From Bemisia tabaci (taxonomy: Eukaryota > Arthropoda > Insecta > Hemiptera > Aleyrodidae), in contig NC_092793.1 of the NCBI RefSeq assembly GCF_918797505.1, forward strand, positions 72,971,912 to 73,035,911: DNA of 64,000 bases, in the 5' to 3' direction. The notes under the pieces were generated by a model, which did not search any database, was not told the DNA's origin, and saw nothing but the letters and a program-made list of their open reading frames with translations. The translations under genes were made by a program, and so were the position numbers. Shown one piece after another: positions 23,301 to 35,920 of this stretch. Position 1 is the first letter of the stretch. Every line of letters starts with the position of its first letter.

Positions 23301-26300
23301 AACTTAAATTCTCCATGATTTTTCGTATGCGATTGCAGAAGATTTGGTTCAAAATTTATAGTCGTAAATTTGGATTGTTTCTCATGGAAGAGATGAATTA
23401 GGAACGGGAAATTTTGAAACACCGCAATGGAGATACGTGGTTTCGCACTACAGTCGGTGCGATACGGACATCCATCAAGTTTAAAAAAATGCATCAAGTC
23501 CCCGTCACCGCCGACCAACGCGTTTGTCGATCGAATCAACTACAGGTAGTATGAGCAGGGGGTCAAAACGCCTTCAATTTTTTGAACGCAATACGGACAT
23601 CCGTCGAGGTTATATAGTTGTATCAAGGCGCCGTAGCAAACGCGTCCCATTGTTTATCGTTACATACGAATATAAGTTGAGAGAGGCCAGTCATAATGCC
23701 TTCAATTTTATACATACATATTTTTGGGCAAAATGAGAGACGACGTTTCTTCTTTTGCGACGTTGCAGACTTCCTTAGAAATTTTATTTTTCTTTCGAGA
23801 AGCTGGTCAACATAAAACTTAAATTCTCCATGATTTTTCGTATTCAATAGCAGAAGATTTGGTTCAAAATTATATGAGCTTTGGAAGCAGACAGAGATGC
23901 AAAAGCCATACAACTGTTGTACCTCAAAATGTTGGTCATGAAAATAGGTTTGGAGAAGAGGTCGCGAAGTTGGTCTTCGATTCCAGGCTCGGCAAGTCTG
24001 AGAAGACCATTATGACAGCATCTGTTAAAATGGCCGTTCACCTCCTCTTTTTTGAAATGCAAGGCATCACAATACTGGTACTTCACATTTAAAAGTCCGA
24101 AATTATTTTCCGGAATAATTTAATTTTTCCAGATTATAAATTTAAATTGTTATTAAATGATGATAAATTCAAAATTCCAATTCCAATTTCCAAAATTTCA
24201 GAGCATGTTATATCTTCTTTCAAAATTTATTGTCAATTCAAGTTGCTATTCAATTAAAATAAATTACTTAACTACTTTTTTAGGTCTAGCGCAAGATCTC
24301 AAAATGTCTGTCACACTCATGATTTTATATTTTTTAAGTTTATTCTTTTGTATGATTTTTCATTTAATGTTTTTAGTGTAGAGCAACATCTCAAAATTTG
24401 CCTTTTTTATTTATTGAAATTAATAAATACATCTTCTTACAACAGTTATTTATTTTTTAATTTCAAGACTGCTGGGTCTATAAATTACTACCATATTTAC
24501 AAAATTGATACTCGCAAACATGTTTTTTGTTTTTGCTGATGGGTACAACAACAGCCCCCATATGTAAAAATATTTTGTAGCTTCTGAATAATTATATTAA
24601 AAAATATAAATATGGGCATAATAGGTATAGTAAAATATATTAATACAAAAGTTATTGTTATAACATGGTGTAATTTCATTAATGACGGTTTATCACCGTG
24701 CGAAGCACGGGTTGGTTGTCCTCCTATAAAAACCACCCATTTGCTAAATACAATTCTAGCTGAAGCGCACTTAAGCGAATTAATGACTGCAAAAATGTTA
24801 ACGGAAATCGAAAAGGCCAGCGTGCGCATGAAGGCTATTTCAATTGTAATCTTCTGTCGCATTTCTAAGGCGCAATGATACAACTATTTGAACTCTCCGG
24901 AATGTGTGCGGTATCACGCCGCATTTGAAGGCGTTTTCAAATCAGCCAAGTTCCGATACCCGGATTATCGTTTTGCATAGTTCATATTCTTTTGTTATAT
25001 TCCGTGCCACTTGTTTATTTATAATCCCTCTATAAACATTACCCATTTGTAAATACAATTCTAGCTGTAGCGCACTTCAGCTATGCGTTCACCAATGCAA
25101 AAATGTCAAAGGAAATCGACAAGTCCAGCGGGCATGAAGGCAGGTCCGCCACAGGGGGGGATACTGGGTCATTGGTACCGGGGCCCGACCCCCGGAGGGG
25201 GCCCGTGTTACCCGTGAAAAACCACTACGAATTCACATGCAACCCTTGTTTCGAAAGAAAAAGTGAAAAATTTACCCTAAAAATTTCGCAAAAGGTGAAT
25301 AGATTTTCAGAAACACGCTGGGGCACTGTAGAATTCTTCTTAAATTTTCAAAGAACTATACTTCTTGGAAAATTTCTATCTATTTTCAAGATTTTCAGAA
25401 CAGAGGGATATTTTAAGTAACTTCGTTTCATTTTCTTCCGTCGTCATATGCTAAGAGTCTCCAGTCTGGGCATCCTCGACTTCAATGGCTCATGGCTCAA
25501 CTCCCTTGCCATAGATAAACGAAGGGGGAGTCAAGGGGGGCCTGGCCCTCATAGAGCTGAAAATAGTATCATATGTCCCCCCCCCCCCCCAAAAAAAAAA
25601 CACTTCAGCTATGCATTCACCACTGCAAAAATTTCAGAGGAAATCGACAAGCCGAGCGTGCATGGAGGCTATCCCCATTTAAATCTTCCGTCACATTCTT
25701 ACGGCGCAATGATACAACTATTTGAACTCTCCGGAATGCGTGAGGTATCACGCCGCATTTGAAGGCGTTTTCAAATCAGCCAAGTTCCGATACCCGGATT
25801 AGAATAGAAAATATTTGAGAGATAGATTGGAGGGATTCCTCCAAACAATTTTGTTTGATTTGTACGTTAGAATTATGAAGTAAATTATGATATATTTGCT
25901 GCACCCAACCAAAATATCTGAAATCTGATGGAATTATTATAAATCGTATTTTAGCCACCGAGAGCTGATAGAGCACATAGAGTAGTAATGTAAAGGGGAG
26001 AGTTGGCTCCACTTTTAAGCATTTTCCAGGTCTCGTAATCCGAGACCACTGTGTGACGCCGGGTCACTTTTTCGATACATAATCGATTGTTTTTGATACA
26101 CGGGGACGGGTACCTGGCCATCCGATGTAAACAAAAAAGATAGGAATTACCACGTATTCCACACCGCCATTTTGAATCGAACAAGTATCGAAAAACTGAC
26201 AAAAGCCTGGCGCACACCGGGCTCGGAACTCGTCGAGCAGAGCATAGCGCTAGCTCTCCCATTACGTCTCTATGTTTCTATGCCAGAGCTGCACAATGAT

Positions 26301-29300
26301 CTGCAGGCTCCCAATTTGCATTGTCCCCCTTGAAATACCTTGAAATACAGATACGATTTTAGACCTGTATCTGAAATCTAAAAGCATATACATCCTTAGT
26401 CCACTTTTTAAGGCAGTTTAGTTCTCTTAGGTGCTGTTCTGTTGTTGAGGAAATCGGACATTGCTGAGTGCCTGAAATGCCGCATGGATTTTCATCTGCA
26501 CTGCTCTGCGGAAATCAAGGAGGAGGTTGTGGCCAGAACTTACATCACTGTGCACAATACAATTATCCTGGTGTACATCCTCTCTGTTCAGATGACAGGG
26601 TTGATGACCATCTTTGTATCTCCTGTGATTCGTTTCGCCCTCTCTCACAAACAACCCACTTACGTTCTCCGTCCTATCTGGTAATAAAACTACACGTTTT
26701 TGGACTTAAATCAGTAATGAGGAACTACAATGTCTGGCTCATCGAAAAAAACACTTATGTGCTTAGGAAAACTGATGGTAAATACGTTGTTCCTAACCTG
26801 TGCCGGAAATTGTAGTTCCTTACTGCAAAATGCAGTCCATTTGTCGCATTAATTACACAGTACTATTCTACCGTGCTAAGGAAGAACGCCGTATGAACGT
26901 TCGAGAGTTGCTAAATTTCCCATGATAAAACAGGTATTTTTTACAACATTCGTGCATATTTTTCTTTGGAATTTTCAGATAATTTAGATTAAATTGAGAA
27001 TAAAATAGTCTGAAAAATTGGAGAAAAAATATTTAGAATTTTCTCAGTAAGTTTGTTTGTTATTGAAGGAAATATGGCAACGTCTGAATGCTCATACGGC
27101 GTTTATCCGTAACACGGCAGTAGGTATTACGTATCAACGGTGGAACTCCCAAACTAGGGGTCTCGTTTGCGGTGTTTCAAAATAGTTGCTTCTGTTTTAT
27201 TTCTTCAGAAAAAACAAATCAACATCATTCCTTAAAATTCTCTTAGAAGTTGCTTCGCACAGAGAAGAAAAAAAGAGGTTTCTATGTAATAATTGACCGA
27301 GGGTAGTAAAATGGCAACATACATGTCATGTTGAATATTATCAAACTGACGGATCTTCTACATAGGTATCCATGGAACATGATGGATTCACGAGAATCGT
27401 TTTGGTTAGCAGCCATTTACGAAGTTACACTCATCTTCCACACCGTTGTGATCATATCATCCTTCGATTTTTTGCACGTGCATTTCATGATCACGGCTAG
27501 CATGCGATTCGACGCGCTCTCTCATTACTTCTCAAAAAGTTTGCCGAGGGATAGTCAAACTGACTGGAGTTTTCCTACATCGCAAAAACCAGGTATTCTC
27601 AAACACGCATGCATAATTTTTAAAAAAGAACATAGTCAGTCTGCAGAGGTGGAAAGTTTCTAAATAGTGCACACATTCTCTGGATTTCATTTCAAATGTT
27701 GCATATCATTTTCTCCATCAAGACACAAAATATTTTAGTGACTTCTCACAGTTTATCTCATGAGTGAGTGAGAAGGAATTTATTCCGAACAGAAAAGCTA
27801 TTCTTTGTATGCCGAAGAACCCATTTTTGAACATCTTTTTTTCGTTGAATGATTCTCCATGAGTGTCCTGCCAGTCTGTTTCACCTTTTGCCATTTTGCC
27901 TTCAATAGCCGCAGTAGGCAATGTATGCTGCGCTTGTATAACAACAGTTGCCTGAAATACTCCACAACAGTCTAGCCACCTTGGCGTTCTTATCAATGAC
28001 ATTACACATTATACTCTAATTATTTCATTTCGTGCCCGTTCCAATCAGATTACTTTCTATCAATATCTAGGAAAATTAAGATGCCTATAAGGCAAACATT
28101 GCTTGCAGCACTTTAGCCAAGCAAATAACTTATCATACTGCAGTTTCTGTCAATGACTAATGGGTTCTTTGCTTTATCAGAAGAAAAAAGGAGAGAAGAA
28201 GAAGAATTTTAAGTACTAAAAAAATAAAAATTTGATGATGATAGGTAGATTGATTTATAATGGATATTGTTCGGCAAATGCTGACGATTAAACATATCGC
28301 AAAAAGAATTCTTTTCTAAATCACATTAATTATGCTTAATCGATGTAAATATTTACTCCGAATATTCATTTTTTTCTCTATTTTTCTCTTCTTTAACTCG
28401 TCCAGGAATTATTCCCGTGTGCTTAATGTCTGTAAAATATCTATCTCGTGAAGCAATCAATCACTTGCGAAAGAAGAGATTGAAGCAGTGCATAGATGAC
28501 TGGAACGTTCTTTGCAGGTGATTTGGCCTTTAAAGTTATTCCCACTTATGAGCAGTATAGCGATTTTGCAACCTGGGAACATTGTTTTTCCTCCGTTTTT
28601 ATTCATTACATCGATCGAATATCGATTGTTAATCAAATTATCGAATAATCGATTGTTTTACATGTATGGAAATCGAGAAAAAACGGTGTTGTCAACTCTC
28701 AAGAATCGCCACTACGGGTACTTATGGATCACGCCTTTGCTTCATTAAAACATGTTAAAACCTTTACCGTAAGTTTCTGCCAAACAGTTAGGAGCAAAAA
28801 GATATGTTATTCTTTATTTACATTCATTATTTTATTTTTTTTTTTTTTTTTTGATTCTTCTCCATGAGCCTCTTCAGTTGCGAATGGTTTGAGATGTTTA
28901 TGTCACGTGTTTTTTTTATGACCGATCAAATTACAAAGTTTCAATAAAAAATTTTTTCTCAATCCGACAGTGATTTTCAAGTAATTAGTAGACGGTCATT
29001 TTTGGGATTAAAGAAAGTGAGGGCGGAATTTTAAAACTAGTCAACGCGCCCAAATTCAAATCAGGGCTTAACATCCTTGAGTATTTTTTAAATATAATAA
29101 AATTAAAACGTAATATGACCATTGCTCAGTTTAGATTTCAAGAAAGCTTATCGTAAAGTATAGTGATTTTATACCGATTTTGCAAGGTTTTAAGTGACGC
29201 ACAATGATGATTAATCTACAAGTAAACAAGGTGGAGAAATGGTGCTGGGTCCACACCATTTCGCGGGGAAACAAAGCCAAGAAATACCAAAAATTAAAAT

Positions 29301-32300
29301 TAGAGTCAAAAATGAATATTATTAATAAATAATATTTTTAGTATTTAATTTTTTAATTTCTACAAGTAAAGGAACATGCAAATGCGTTATAAAAGTTAAT
29401 CTACAAGAGTTAATTATTATTAGTTGAGAACCCTCAAGCTCCTTGTCGGATTAATTTAGCTGTACATCCGCATTGCTATTTTTTCAGATATTCAAATCAT
29501 GTCCACTCTATATGTATACCATCCGTTAACATCACCGTTTTGAGTGGGACTTCTGTGACTACAATTATGACTTTTGCAGCTTTGACAGTAAGGACGAGTG
29601 TGCTCTTCACTCTAATTTCTTATTTTATTTGCCAGGCATCTAAAATCATGACTAATGTGGACCATGCATCACATCCGTCATAAATGAAAATGAAGTATAA
29701 TGAACCATTATGATTTCAAAATCATCACTGATGTACATTGGTTTGATGTGTAGGAATATAATTTCCATTAGATGTAGTATGTAGTTGGATGACTGTAGCC
29801 GGAGTGGGTCTATCTCCATTTTCCGTCGTCCAGTGTCTCTGGTTCGTCTTTATATTGCCAAAATGTCTGGAGGCCCCGTGTTACCATCTCATAAATTATG
29901 AAAATTGCAGCCCTACAATTTCAAGGCAGAGAGCATGGTCTACTGTCTAGAAATGAAACATGAAAGGAACTTAGGCGTAATGTATTTTAATGAGGCTGAT
30001 TTCGGTTAAACTCTTTCACCTCTGAAAGCAACACAACAAGAATGATCCCTCGGAATGACGCACCGTACTTCCGTTGATATCGATGTTTCACGGCAATCAG
30101 CCCGGTCACCATTACAATAAAATTAGATGCCTGAGTTTTATACCCATAAGGAACCGGAATCTTGCCGTTTGGCATGGCCAGATGTTTATAAGAAGGGGCA
30201 GTGTATATGGTCAAATATTTTTATGAGTTGGTCCACAGGTAAAAAATAATCACAAAAAATTACATCTCTCTAGAGAAATTCGTTCGTGAAGGGAGAAAAT
30301 ACTCTTGACTCCTAGGGCCTCCTCAACCCCCTGCCCCCTGCCCGGTAGCGCCACTGACCAAGCCTACTTTTCAACAAACAATAATCAAAATGCTTAAAAT
30401 CCATGTTTCTGATTTTTCTTCAGGAGTTCATGAAATCTGATAAGAGTGGGAGAGCATTGGCTCAAAGTATGGTATTTTTGTTTTATGGCATGTCAGCCAT
30501 TATAATCATGTTCATCCTTCACTATACGGCCACTTTGCTGCAACAGTCTGTGAGTAAACATATAACAGTTTATATGACTAGCAACAATACTTCCAGCCGT
30601 TCCTCGGATATATGACTTCCATAAATGAGGACTTTTAGTATTAATTAATTTTCGTCGGTATCAAATCAATACACATACTCGTAAATATTTTTTTCGTCTT
30701 GGAGTATATACGTAATTGTAGAACGTATAGCGACTACGATTTTACGAGATGTCGGTTTGCGGAAGATAACACCGACAATACCGACATCCCTCCCATTTTT
30801 ACGTTGGACCCAAAATATATCATAGTGTTTTTCCGATAGTAAATCAGCAATAGAGGACTACGATTTTGTTGTGTTCTGTAGCAAACAGACTTTAGGTACA
30901 GATACTGAAAATCTAACTGATCAGATTCATTTGACACCTTATAGATAAAAGTACACTATGGCAGCCCAAGGACCTAGAATAAGAATAGGCAGAAAAAGGC
31001 GGGGACGAGGCTGGAAAAAACACAGTAATTACAAATCACGGGACATTTCGATCGGTCTCCCGGTCATTATCAACCGTCAAAAAGAATTAAAAAATCTAAA
31101 AATGAAACTAGAAAAAAAGAGCTAAAAACAATGTCACCAGTCCCTGTCATGGCGGCTAGAAGACCAGGTTATTCAAACCCACCCCAACCGGTAAAAGTGT
31201 TTTAGCTTCTTTTTTTTGCAGTTTTTTTTAGATTTTTTAATAATTTTTGATGGTTGATAATGACCGGAAGACCGGTCGAAGCGTCCCGTGATTTGTAATT
31301 ATTGTGTGTTTTTTCGGCCTCTTCCCCGCCTTTTCCTGTCTATTTTTATTTAACAGCTTACATTACAAATTTCTTTTAAAAGCTACCTAATTAAAGTTGT
31401 ACGAAACTGAAAGAATGTGTCTTACCTTCTGTTTTAACTATCATTTTTCTTCTTCCAAAAGAAAAATAATGATAAATTCCATTCTAAACAGCCTTAGTGT
31501 AAGTAAAGTCTCCCTTGGACGTAACCCAGCCTCTCAGATTGCACAAAGTAAAATCTTTTTTCTCGCAGAATCGTGGTCTGAAATTCGTCTTATGGAGTTC
31601 CGATTGGGTTGAAGCAACGTCGGAATATAAGAACCTATTTCGAATTTTCCTGTTACGGTTAAACCGCCCGTTACAGATGAAAGCTTTGAAGTGCAACTCG
31701 GTCAATCTCCAGCAATTTTCACACGTAAGAAACATTTCCCAGATTTATGTTAGTCGAAAAGTCAAGTAATTTGTGAAATTAACGTTTGAATTAGTTCATA
31801 AAGCTCTTTTGCATTTGTTTAATTTAACTGTCATTCTTTTAAAAATATATAAAAAAAATGGGAAAAAGAACGTGATGCAGCCTTACAATAAAGTTGGATT
31901 GGTATAAAACATAGAGCTATGGGTAAAAAATATGATAAATAGTACACATGCATACTTGTAATTTCCGTAAGACGATTCACTGACCAAGGCAGGAACTCCC
32001 CCCCCCCCCAAAAAAAAAAAACCATGGAAAATTTGCTTGAGGATGGACATGATTTCAATGCTCTTTCATTCATGTGCTTTGGGCAGGAAAGAAGTCAATT
32101 TTGTAGGGTCTCGCTATGTAATGATGTGTTTCTTTTAATTCTACAAACGCTCTAATTAATTTTCGCAGATTTTTAAAGTTCCATTAGTGAACGATGAAGA
32201 ATCATAATGGTCTTATTTGGTTTTGGTGTTATTTTTTGGTTTCAGTATGTAGCAAAAGCGTTATCTTACATTATTTTCTTACTTGAGCTATCACGATCGA

Positions 32301-32305
32301 AATGA
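20344..32305 (+). CDS. Odorant receptor OR-C, complete, 432 aa, eight exons
   Basis: Insect odorant receptor subunit (7tm_6), expected in olfactory neurons with Orco. Exons: 20344-20611, 26431-26680, 27366-27592, 28406-28517, 29488-29587, 30424-30549, 31569-31724, 32246-32305. Total 1299 nt, one frame, ending in TGA. The ATG at 20344 is supported by an in-frame stop six bases upstream and by alignment of its LADNWRSKLLL with OR-B LDDNWRYKLML. Landmarks: RKSDIAECLKCRMDFHLHC in exon 2; TYVLRPIW|YPWNMMDS across exons 2/3; CIDDWNVLCR|YSNHV across 4/5; EFMKSDKSGRALAQS opening exon 6; KFVLWSSDW in exon 7; SYIIFLLELSRSK at the end. Multiple long hydrophobic segments fit seven membrane helices. Intron 1 is about 5.8 kb and packed with Helitron debris, which may affect splicing. 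The copy looks intact. Confidence 0.9.
20688..20940. repeat. TACTGCCGTGCTAAGG-type TIR element, copy 3
   Basis: ACGGTGCTAAGGAAAAACGC at the left, TTCTTCCTTAGCACGG at the right, with TTGCCAAATTTCCCCTGG inside. In OR-C intron 1. Confidence 0.7.
20990..21860. repeat. Duplicated block, first copy (with G-runs)
   Basis: A block beginning with long G runs (21000-21058), then CGTGAAAAACCACTACGAAT, CACGCTGGGGCACTGTAG and CATCCTCGACTTC, and ending in a 155-bp stretch with TGATACAACTATTTGAACTC and GGTATCACGCCGCATTTGAA. The same order recurs at 25138-25800 with over 90% identity by eye. Non-coding; its origin is not identified. Confidence 0.65.
21905..22740 (+). mobile_element. Helitron 5' part with start of Rep
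   Basis: After A at 21904 the sequence TCTTCTAAAACTATAAAGGA resembles a Helitron 5' end and shares its pattern (ACTATAA..., then AATTTTG) with the cleaner Helitron at 38588. About 600 bp of leader precede a short coding piece (listed separately). It stops abruptly where the 515-bp tandem repeat starts. Confidence 0.45.
22501..22740 (+). pseudogene. N-terminal piece of a Helitron Rep-type protein
   Basis: From the ATG at 22501 the frame reads MDRSRKRGRPAKRG, a basic stretch, then NNFGLLNVKCQYCD, after which it runs into repeat sequence. The CxxC ending is the first half of the zinc-finger-like motif seen near the N-terminus of Helitron Rep/helicase proteins. The missing continuation of the motif is found inverted at 23873-24120. 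About 80 codons; non-functional alone. Confidence 0.5.
22746..23872. repeat. 515-bp tandem repeat, about 2.2 copies
   Basis: GAAATTTTATTTTTC begins units at about 22750, 23265 and 23780. The first two are full (about 515 bp, only scattered differences) and the third stops after about 95 bp. Each unit contains TTTGCGACGTTGCAGACTTCC and ACACCGCAATGGAGATACG, the two inner blocks of the TCGACGG family, plus unrelated sequence. It lies between two inverted fragments of Helitron Rep. Confidence 0.8.
23873..24120 (-). pseudogene. Helitron Rep N-terminal fragment, inverted
   Basis: The minus strand reads NVKYQYCDALHFKKEEVN, then FNRCCHNGLLRL, then a leucine-rich stretch and LRYNSCMAFASLSA. The pattern CxxC...CC..G.. 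followed by the RYN...AFAS block is the N-terminal region of Helitron Rep proteins. Its first 55 bp are a near copy, inverted, of 22683-22739. The frame is open for about 75 codons, then meets the tandem repeat. Confidence 0.6.
24829..25800. repeat. Duplicated block, further copies
   Basis: The 155-bp stretch (TGATACAACTATTTGAACTC ... GAAGGCGTTTTCAAATCAGCC) occurs at 24870-24990 and again at 25705-25800. Between them, 25138-25600 repeats the G-run block of 20990-21470. Just upstream, ACCGTGCGAAGCACGGGT at 24695-24712 is a Helitron-like hairpin without a clear CTAG end. Confidence 0.65.
25972..26275. repeat. TACATAGAGTCGTAAT-type TIR element, copy 2
   Basis: CACATAGAGTAGTAATGTAA at the left, CTAGCTCTCCCATTACGTCTC at the right; the interior TGACGCCGGGTCACTTTTTC is shared with copies at 19011 and 43877. 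In OR-C intron 1, about 150 bp before exon 2. Confidence 0.7.
26716..26838. repeat. GGACTGCATTTTGC-type element, uninterrupted but 5'-clipped
   Basis: GAGGAACTACAATGTCTGGC at the left and TTGTAGTTCC...GCAAAATGCAGTCC at the right. It lacks the outer part of the left arm. It acts as the empty-site reference for the nested insertion at 19930. Confidence 0.65.
26869..27122. repeat. TACTGCCGTGCTAAGG-type TIR element, copy 4
   Basis: TACCGTGCTAAGGAAGAACG at the left, GTAACACGGCAGTA at the right, interior TTGCTAAATTTCCCATGATA. In OR-C intron 2. Confidence 0.72.
27132..27275 (-). repeat. TCGACGG-family MITE, half copy
   Basis: TATCAACGGTGGAACTCCC starts a reversed copy that reaches the TTCGCACAGAGAAG mid-block and then stops. 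The GACGTCGCAG end is missing. It lies only about 90 bp before OR-C exon 3. Confidence 0.6.
30981..31348. repeat. Foldback element with ~120-bp arms in OR-C intron 6
   Basis: AAGAATAGGCAGAAAAAGGC, CACGGGACATTTCGATCGG and GTCATTATCAACC at the left return inverted (GGTTGATAATGAC, CGAAGCGTCCCGTG, GCCTTTTCCTGTCTATT) at the right. Confidence 0.7.
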
Positions 32306-34251
32306 ATGCCGGAAACACGCTTTACAGTACTCGTAAGTTAAATGCATAGCAACAAAGTTGTTCTAATCATTACTAGATACTGGAGTCGCACATCAAAGAA
32401 ATTATTCTTATGGATGGATCCACTTTCTTTGAGGAGGATGCTTGAAAGAAAATATATTATTGTATGCAACAAGCATGACGTATAAAAGAGATGAAGAACC
32501 CTCCTTCGCAGAAATGTAAAGCAGAATACATAACATACTCGTATCGATAGTTATTTTTTGGGACTATAGCTGGACTTACATTTGTCCTCGGTGAGGCAAC
32601 AAGAAAATTGAAATGAACTAAGCTGTGATTACTCAATCCGATAAAACTTGGCATGCTCCCAGCGAAAAATGAGAGCAAAATATAAGCGCCATGAGACAAA
32701 TAAAAAATTAGAATAAGGAAATAAAAAGAAGAAGAAAATAAAAACACAAAAAATGAAAACAGAAAAATAACCTTAAAATTTTACGCGTTTCCAGCGTTTT
32801 GATTTGTGTTTAAAGCGAACTTCTAAACATTTCCGATATTTCTAGTGCTCTTTTAAGGTCTTCATTGTATTCCATTGAATTATTTAAATCCGATCATTTT
32901 ATTCTTTTTACTTTGCTTTTAGGTAAGCTAAAAAATTAGGTAAGCTAAAAGACCTAATTAGATAATAAAGAAAGTGCAAAAAACCGAAACTGTGTACTTC
33001 AATAAAAGTCGCAATTTTTTAGATGATGCAATAAGCAGTTGATAAGCATAGATATTTTTTTTTCATCCAGCAACTTCCCATGTGACATTAATGCGTCTTT
33101 TGATAATTTTGATTTGAGGAGGAAAATGTTGATTGGGACAGTCAATGCAGTGTGCAAGTGCAACAAAAACAAACCTTCCAATCAATGACATCGTATTCTG
33201 TGCGGTCAGCTGTGGCAATAAACCACCAAAGGCCATTGCGAGACCCACATCGATGAGGAAAAACGGATTAGCATGGGTAATGACATTGAACGCTCAGAAA
33301 TACGAGTAAATTTCACCGTACTAATTACTCCTTCATCACTGCACACAATGGACTAATAATAAAATTTCCCCGACAATGAACCAAAAGTTCTAAGTAAAAT
33401 CAGTGCATTTTAATTTTCAAAGCTTTTAGTCTCCGTCAAATTTGTTACAGACGCATAAATTCATCTGAAAATTAAAGTTTCTAGAACTTATCGATAAAGT
33501 TATGAATATAAATGCACTTGACATTTCTATAATCTCCATCCGATAGAATCTTCGAAATTTGTGACAAAAAGAAGCCATGAGTGGATAAAAGTAAAGACGA
33601 ACTGAAATTGGCAAAATGCTTGCTACAATTTATGTAGGGGAAATGGACCGTGTGGATGTGTTCGTGTTTTGAGTCATTGATAACAAAGTATAGAGATATA
33701 TTCTACAAACTTTTTGGAACACAAGCTCCTAAAAATTATACACCAAACAGAGTTGAAGTTTGCTGTTTTAAAAAAGTGGTTCTCAGAAAAAACTGTTTAG
33801 AATTCTAATCCATCTTGCACAGAGAACGAAACCACCGAATTAAAACTTCGTCCATTGATACTAAAACAAGCTATAAATCATTTAAAAATTATCTTTTTAG
33901 GAGAGAGTCGCCTATCAAAATCTTAATTTCAATTTTTCGTCTTAATTTAGTAAAAAATTACTCCTCCAAAAAATTTTCCTCGGTTCATCAACGGCTCTTT
34001 TCTCATAAACGATTATGTATATAAAAGTTTCTTCAAAACAATACACGAGGACAACTGATAAGGTTGAGGTTGAATTGAAAATCTAATTTCACGAAAAAAG
34101 AGGATAAATTCAAGAAAATTCCCATCAAGAAATAAACAGTTCATTCCTCTCTGAGATAGTATGTAACAAAACAACAAAATTAGCTAATTGCTTTTAAAAT
34201 CTTGAGGGGGCATCTTCATTTGTGACACAACACTTCAGAAAATTTCAAATT

Positions 34252-35920
34252 TATGTATGTATGTATGAGCCGCTTTTACGGCGCGCTAGGGCGCTCTGCG
34301 ACGCCTATTCTCCACAGGAATCTGTCATGGTAGAGATCCTCTGGAAGGTGGCATCTCTCCATCTCTTCATGGATGCCCTCTACCCACCGTTTGGCTGGAC
34401 GCCCTCTCCGTCGCCTACCTGGTGGGACCCACTCCAACACCTTCTTCGGCAACCTGGTATCAGCCATTCTCTGCACATGCCCATACCATACCAATTGCTT
34501 GGTCATGATATCGTGCACAATCGTCCCCTCAACGCCCATTATCTCTCGGACACGTTCATTCCTGACACGTTCTCTCCTCGAGATTCCAGCCGATCTTCGC
34601 CAGAAATCCATCTCGGTCGCCTTGAGCATTTCTTGGGTCCGCTTCTTCAACTGCCACACTTCACTGCCATAGGTGATAATAGGCTTGACAACCGAGTTAT
34701 AAATCCTCTTCTTGTTGTCTTTGGAAATCCTTTGGTCCCAAAGGATCCCATTAAGCATGGCGATGGCTTTCCTTCCTAGAAGATTACGGTCCCGAATGGC
34801 CTGATCCAGCTTCCCATCCGAAGTCAGGTTCACCCCCAGGTACTTGTATTGTTCGCAACTTTCTATATGTTGACCATCCTCCAGGACTATGCTTTGCTGA
34901 GCACCTCCAACTGCCATCTTTTTTGTCTTACGGACACTAACCTCGAGGCCCCATTTGCGGTACTCCTCCACCAACTTCCGGGTCATATACTCCGCGTCAT
35001 CGTGATCTTGACTTATGACTACCTGGTCGTCAGCAAAGCATAGCGTGAACAGTGTTTCTTGGTCATTTAGAGGGACGCCCATGCCGGCACACTTTCTTTT
35101 CCATTCCTTCAGAACGTGCTCTAGATATATCTTAAACAGCGTCGGTGACAGACAACATCCCTGCTTAAGCCCCTTGGTGACAAAAAAACCGTCTGAAAGC
35201 CTTCCTTGGCACTTAATTCTAGCAAAAGCCCCCCGATAAAACTGCTTGACTGCCCCAATAAGTCCTTTACTAAAACCAGTTTCTTCTAGGACTTCCCAGA
35301 GTTTCACAAGAGGAATACTATCATAAGCCTTTTCAATATCCAAAAACACTAAATGAAGCTCCTGGCCAACAATTCTCTTCTTTTCAGTTAACTGGGTAAC
35401 ACAGAACAGATGATCAGCGGTAGACCGACCAGCCCTAAAACCTGCTTGCTCCTCCGCCTCGAACGGGGTCCACTCCTCTTCGATCTTCGCTTTCAACACT
35501 TTTCCATAAATTTTACTTATCGTTCCTGTCACCGCTAACCCTCTGTAGTTCCCACAGTCATCCTTCCTTCCTTTTTTATGCGACGCTGTTATCCAGGCCT
35601 CTTTCCATTCTTTCGGGATGTCATCACCGTCAATGCACTTCTGCAGCAAATCCCTGAGATGGTTAACCAACTTGCCAGTCCCACATTTAATTAACTCGGC
35701 TGGAATGTTTCCTGGCCCAGGAGCTCTTCCATTCATCAATTCCCTGATTGCTTTGACCACCTCCTCAACTCGAATTTCCATTGAGTGATCCTCGACTATA
35801 TTTTCAGCATTCCCCGTTTGAAACTCTGGTCGTCCTTCCGTCAATAATTTATTAAAATGTTCGTCAAGCTGTGAGATTGTTATCGGAGATATAATGTCCC
35901 GTTTCATGTCCCTTCTTAGG
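34252..35920 (-). mobile_element. Non-LTR retrotransposon, 5'-truncated, reverse transcriptase ORF
   Basis: An open frame of 543 codons (35907 down to 34276) encodes a reverse transcriptase of LINE type. Motif A is FLDIEKAYDSIP (about residues 188-199), motif B GLKQGCCLSPTLF (246-258), motif C FADDQ (291-295); GNYRGLAV, AGFRAGRSTADH and YKYLGVNLT also fit. After the thumb come WYGHVQRM and a basic GRRRRGRPAKRW stretch. The N-terminal endonuclease expected in full elements is missing and a stop lies just upstream at about 35927, so the copy is 5'-truncated, as is usual for target-primed integration. Past the stop, the 3' end finishes in CATACATACATA repeats, a microsatellite tail common in RTE-like lineages. 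The ORF has no visible stop or frameshift, suggesting a recent insertion. The clade is an inference. Confidence 0.88.

Noticed and set aside
34222..34779. 185-codon plus-strand open frame
   Set aside because: Antisense shadow of the reverse transcriptase ORF.
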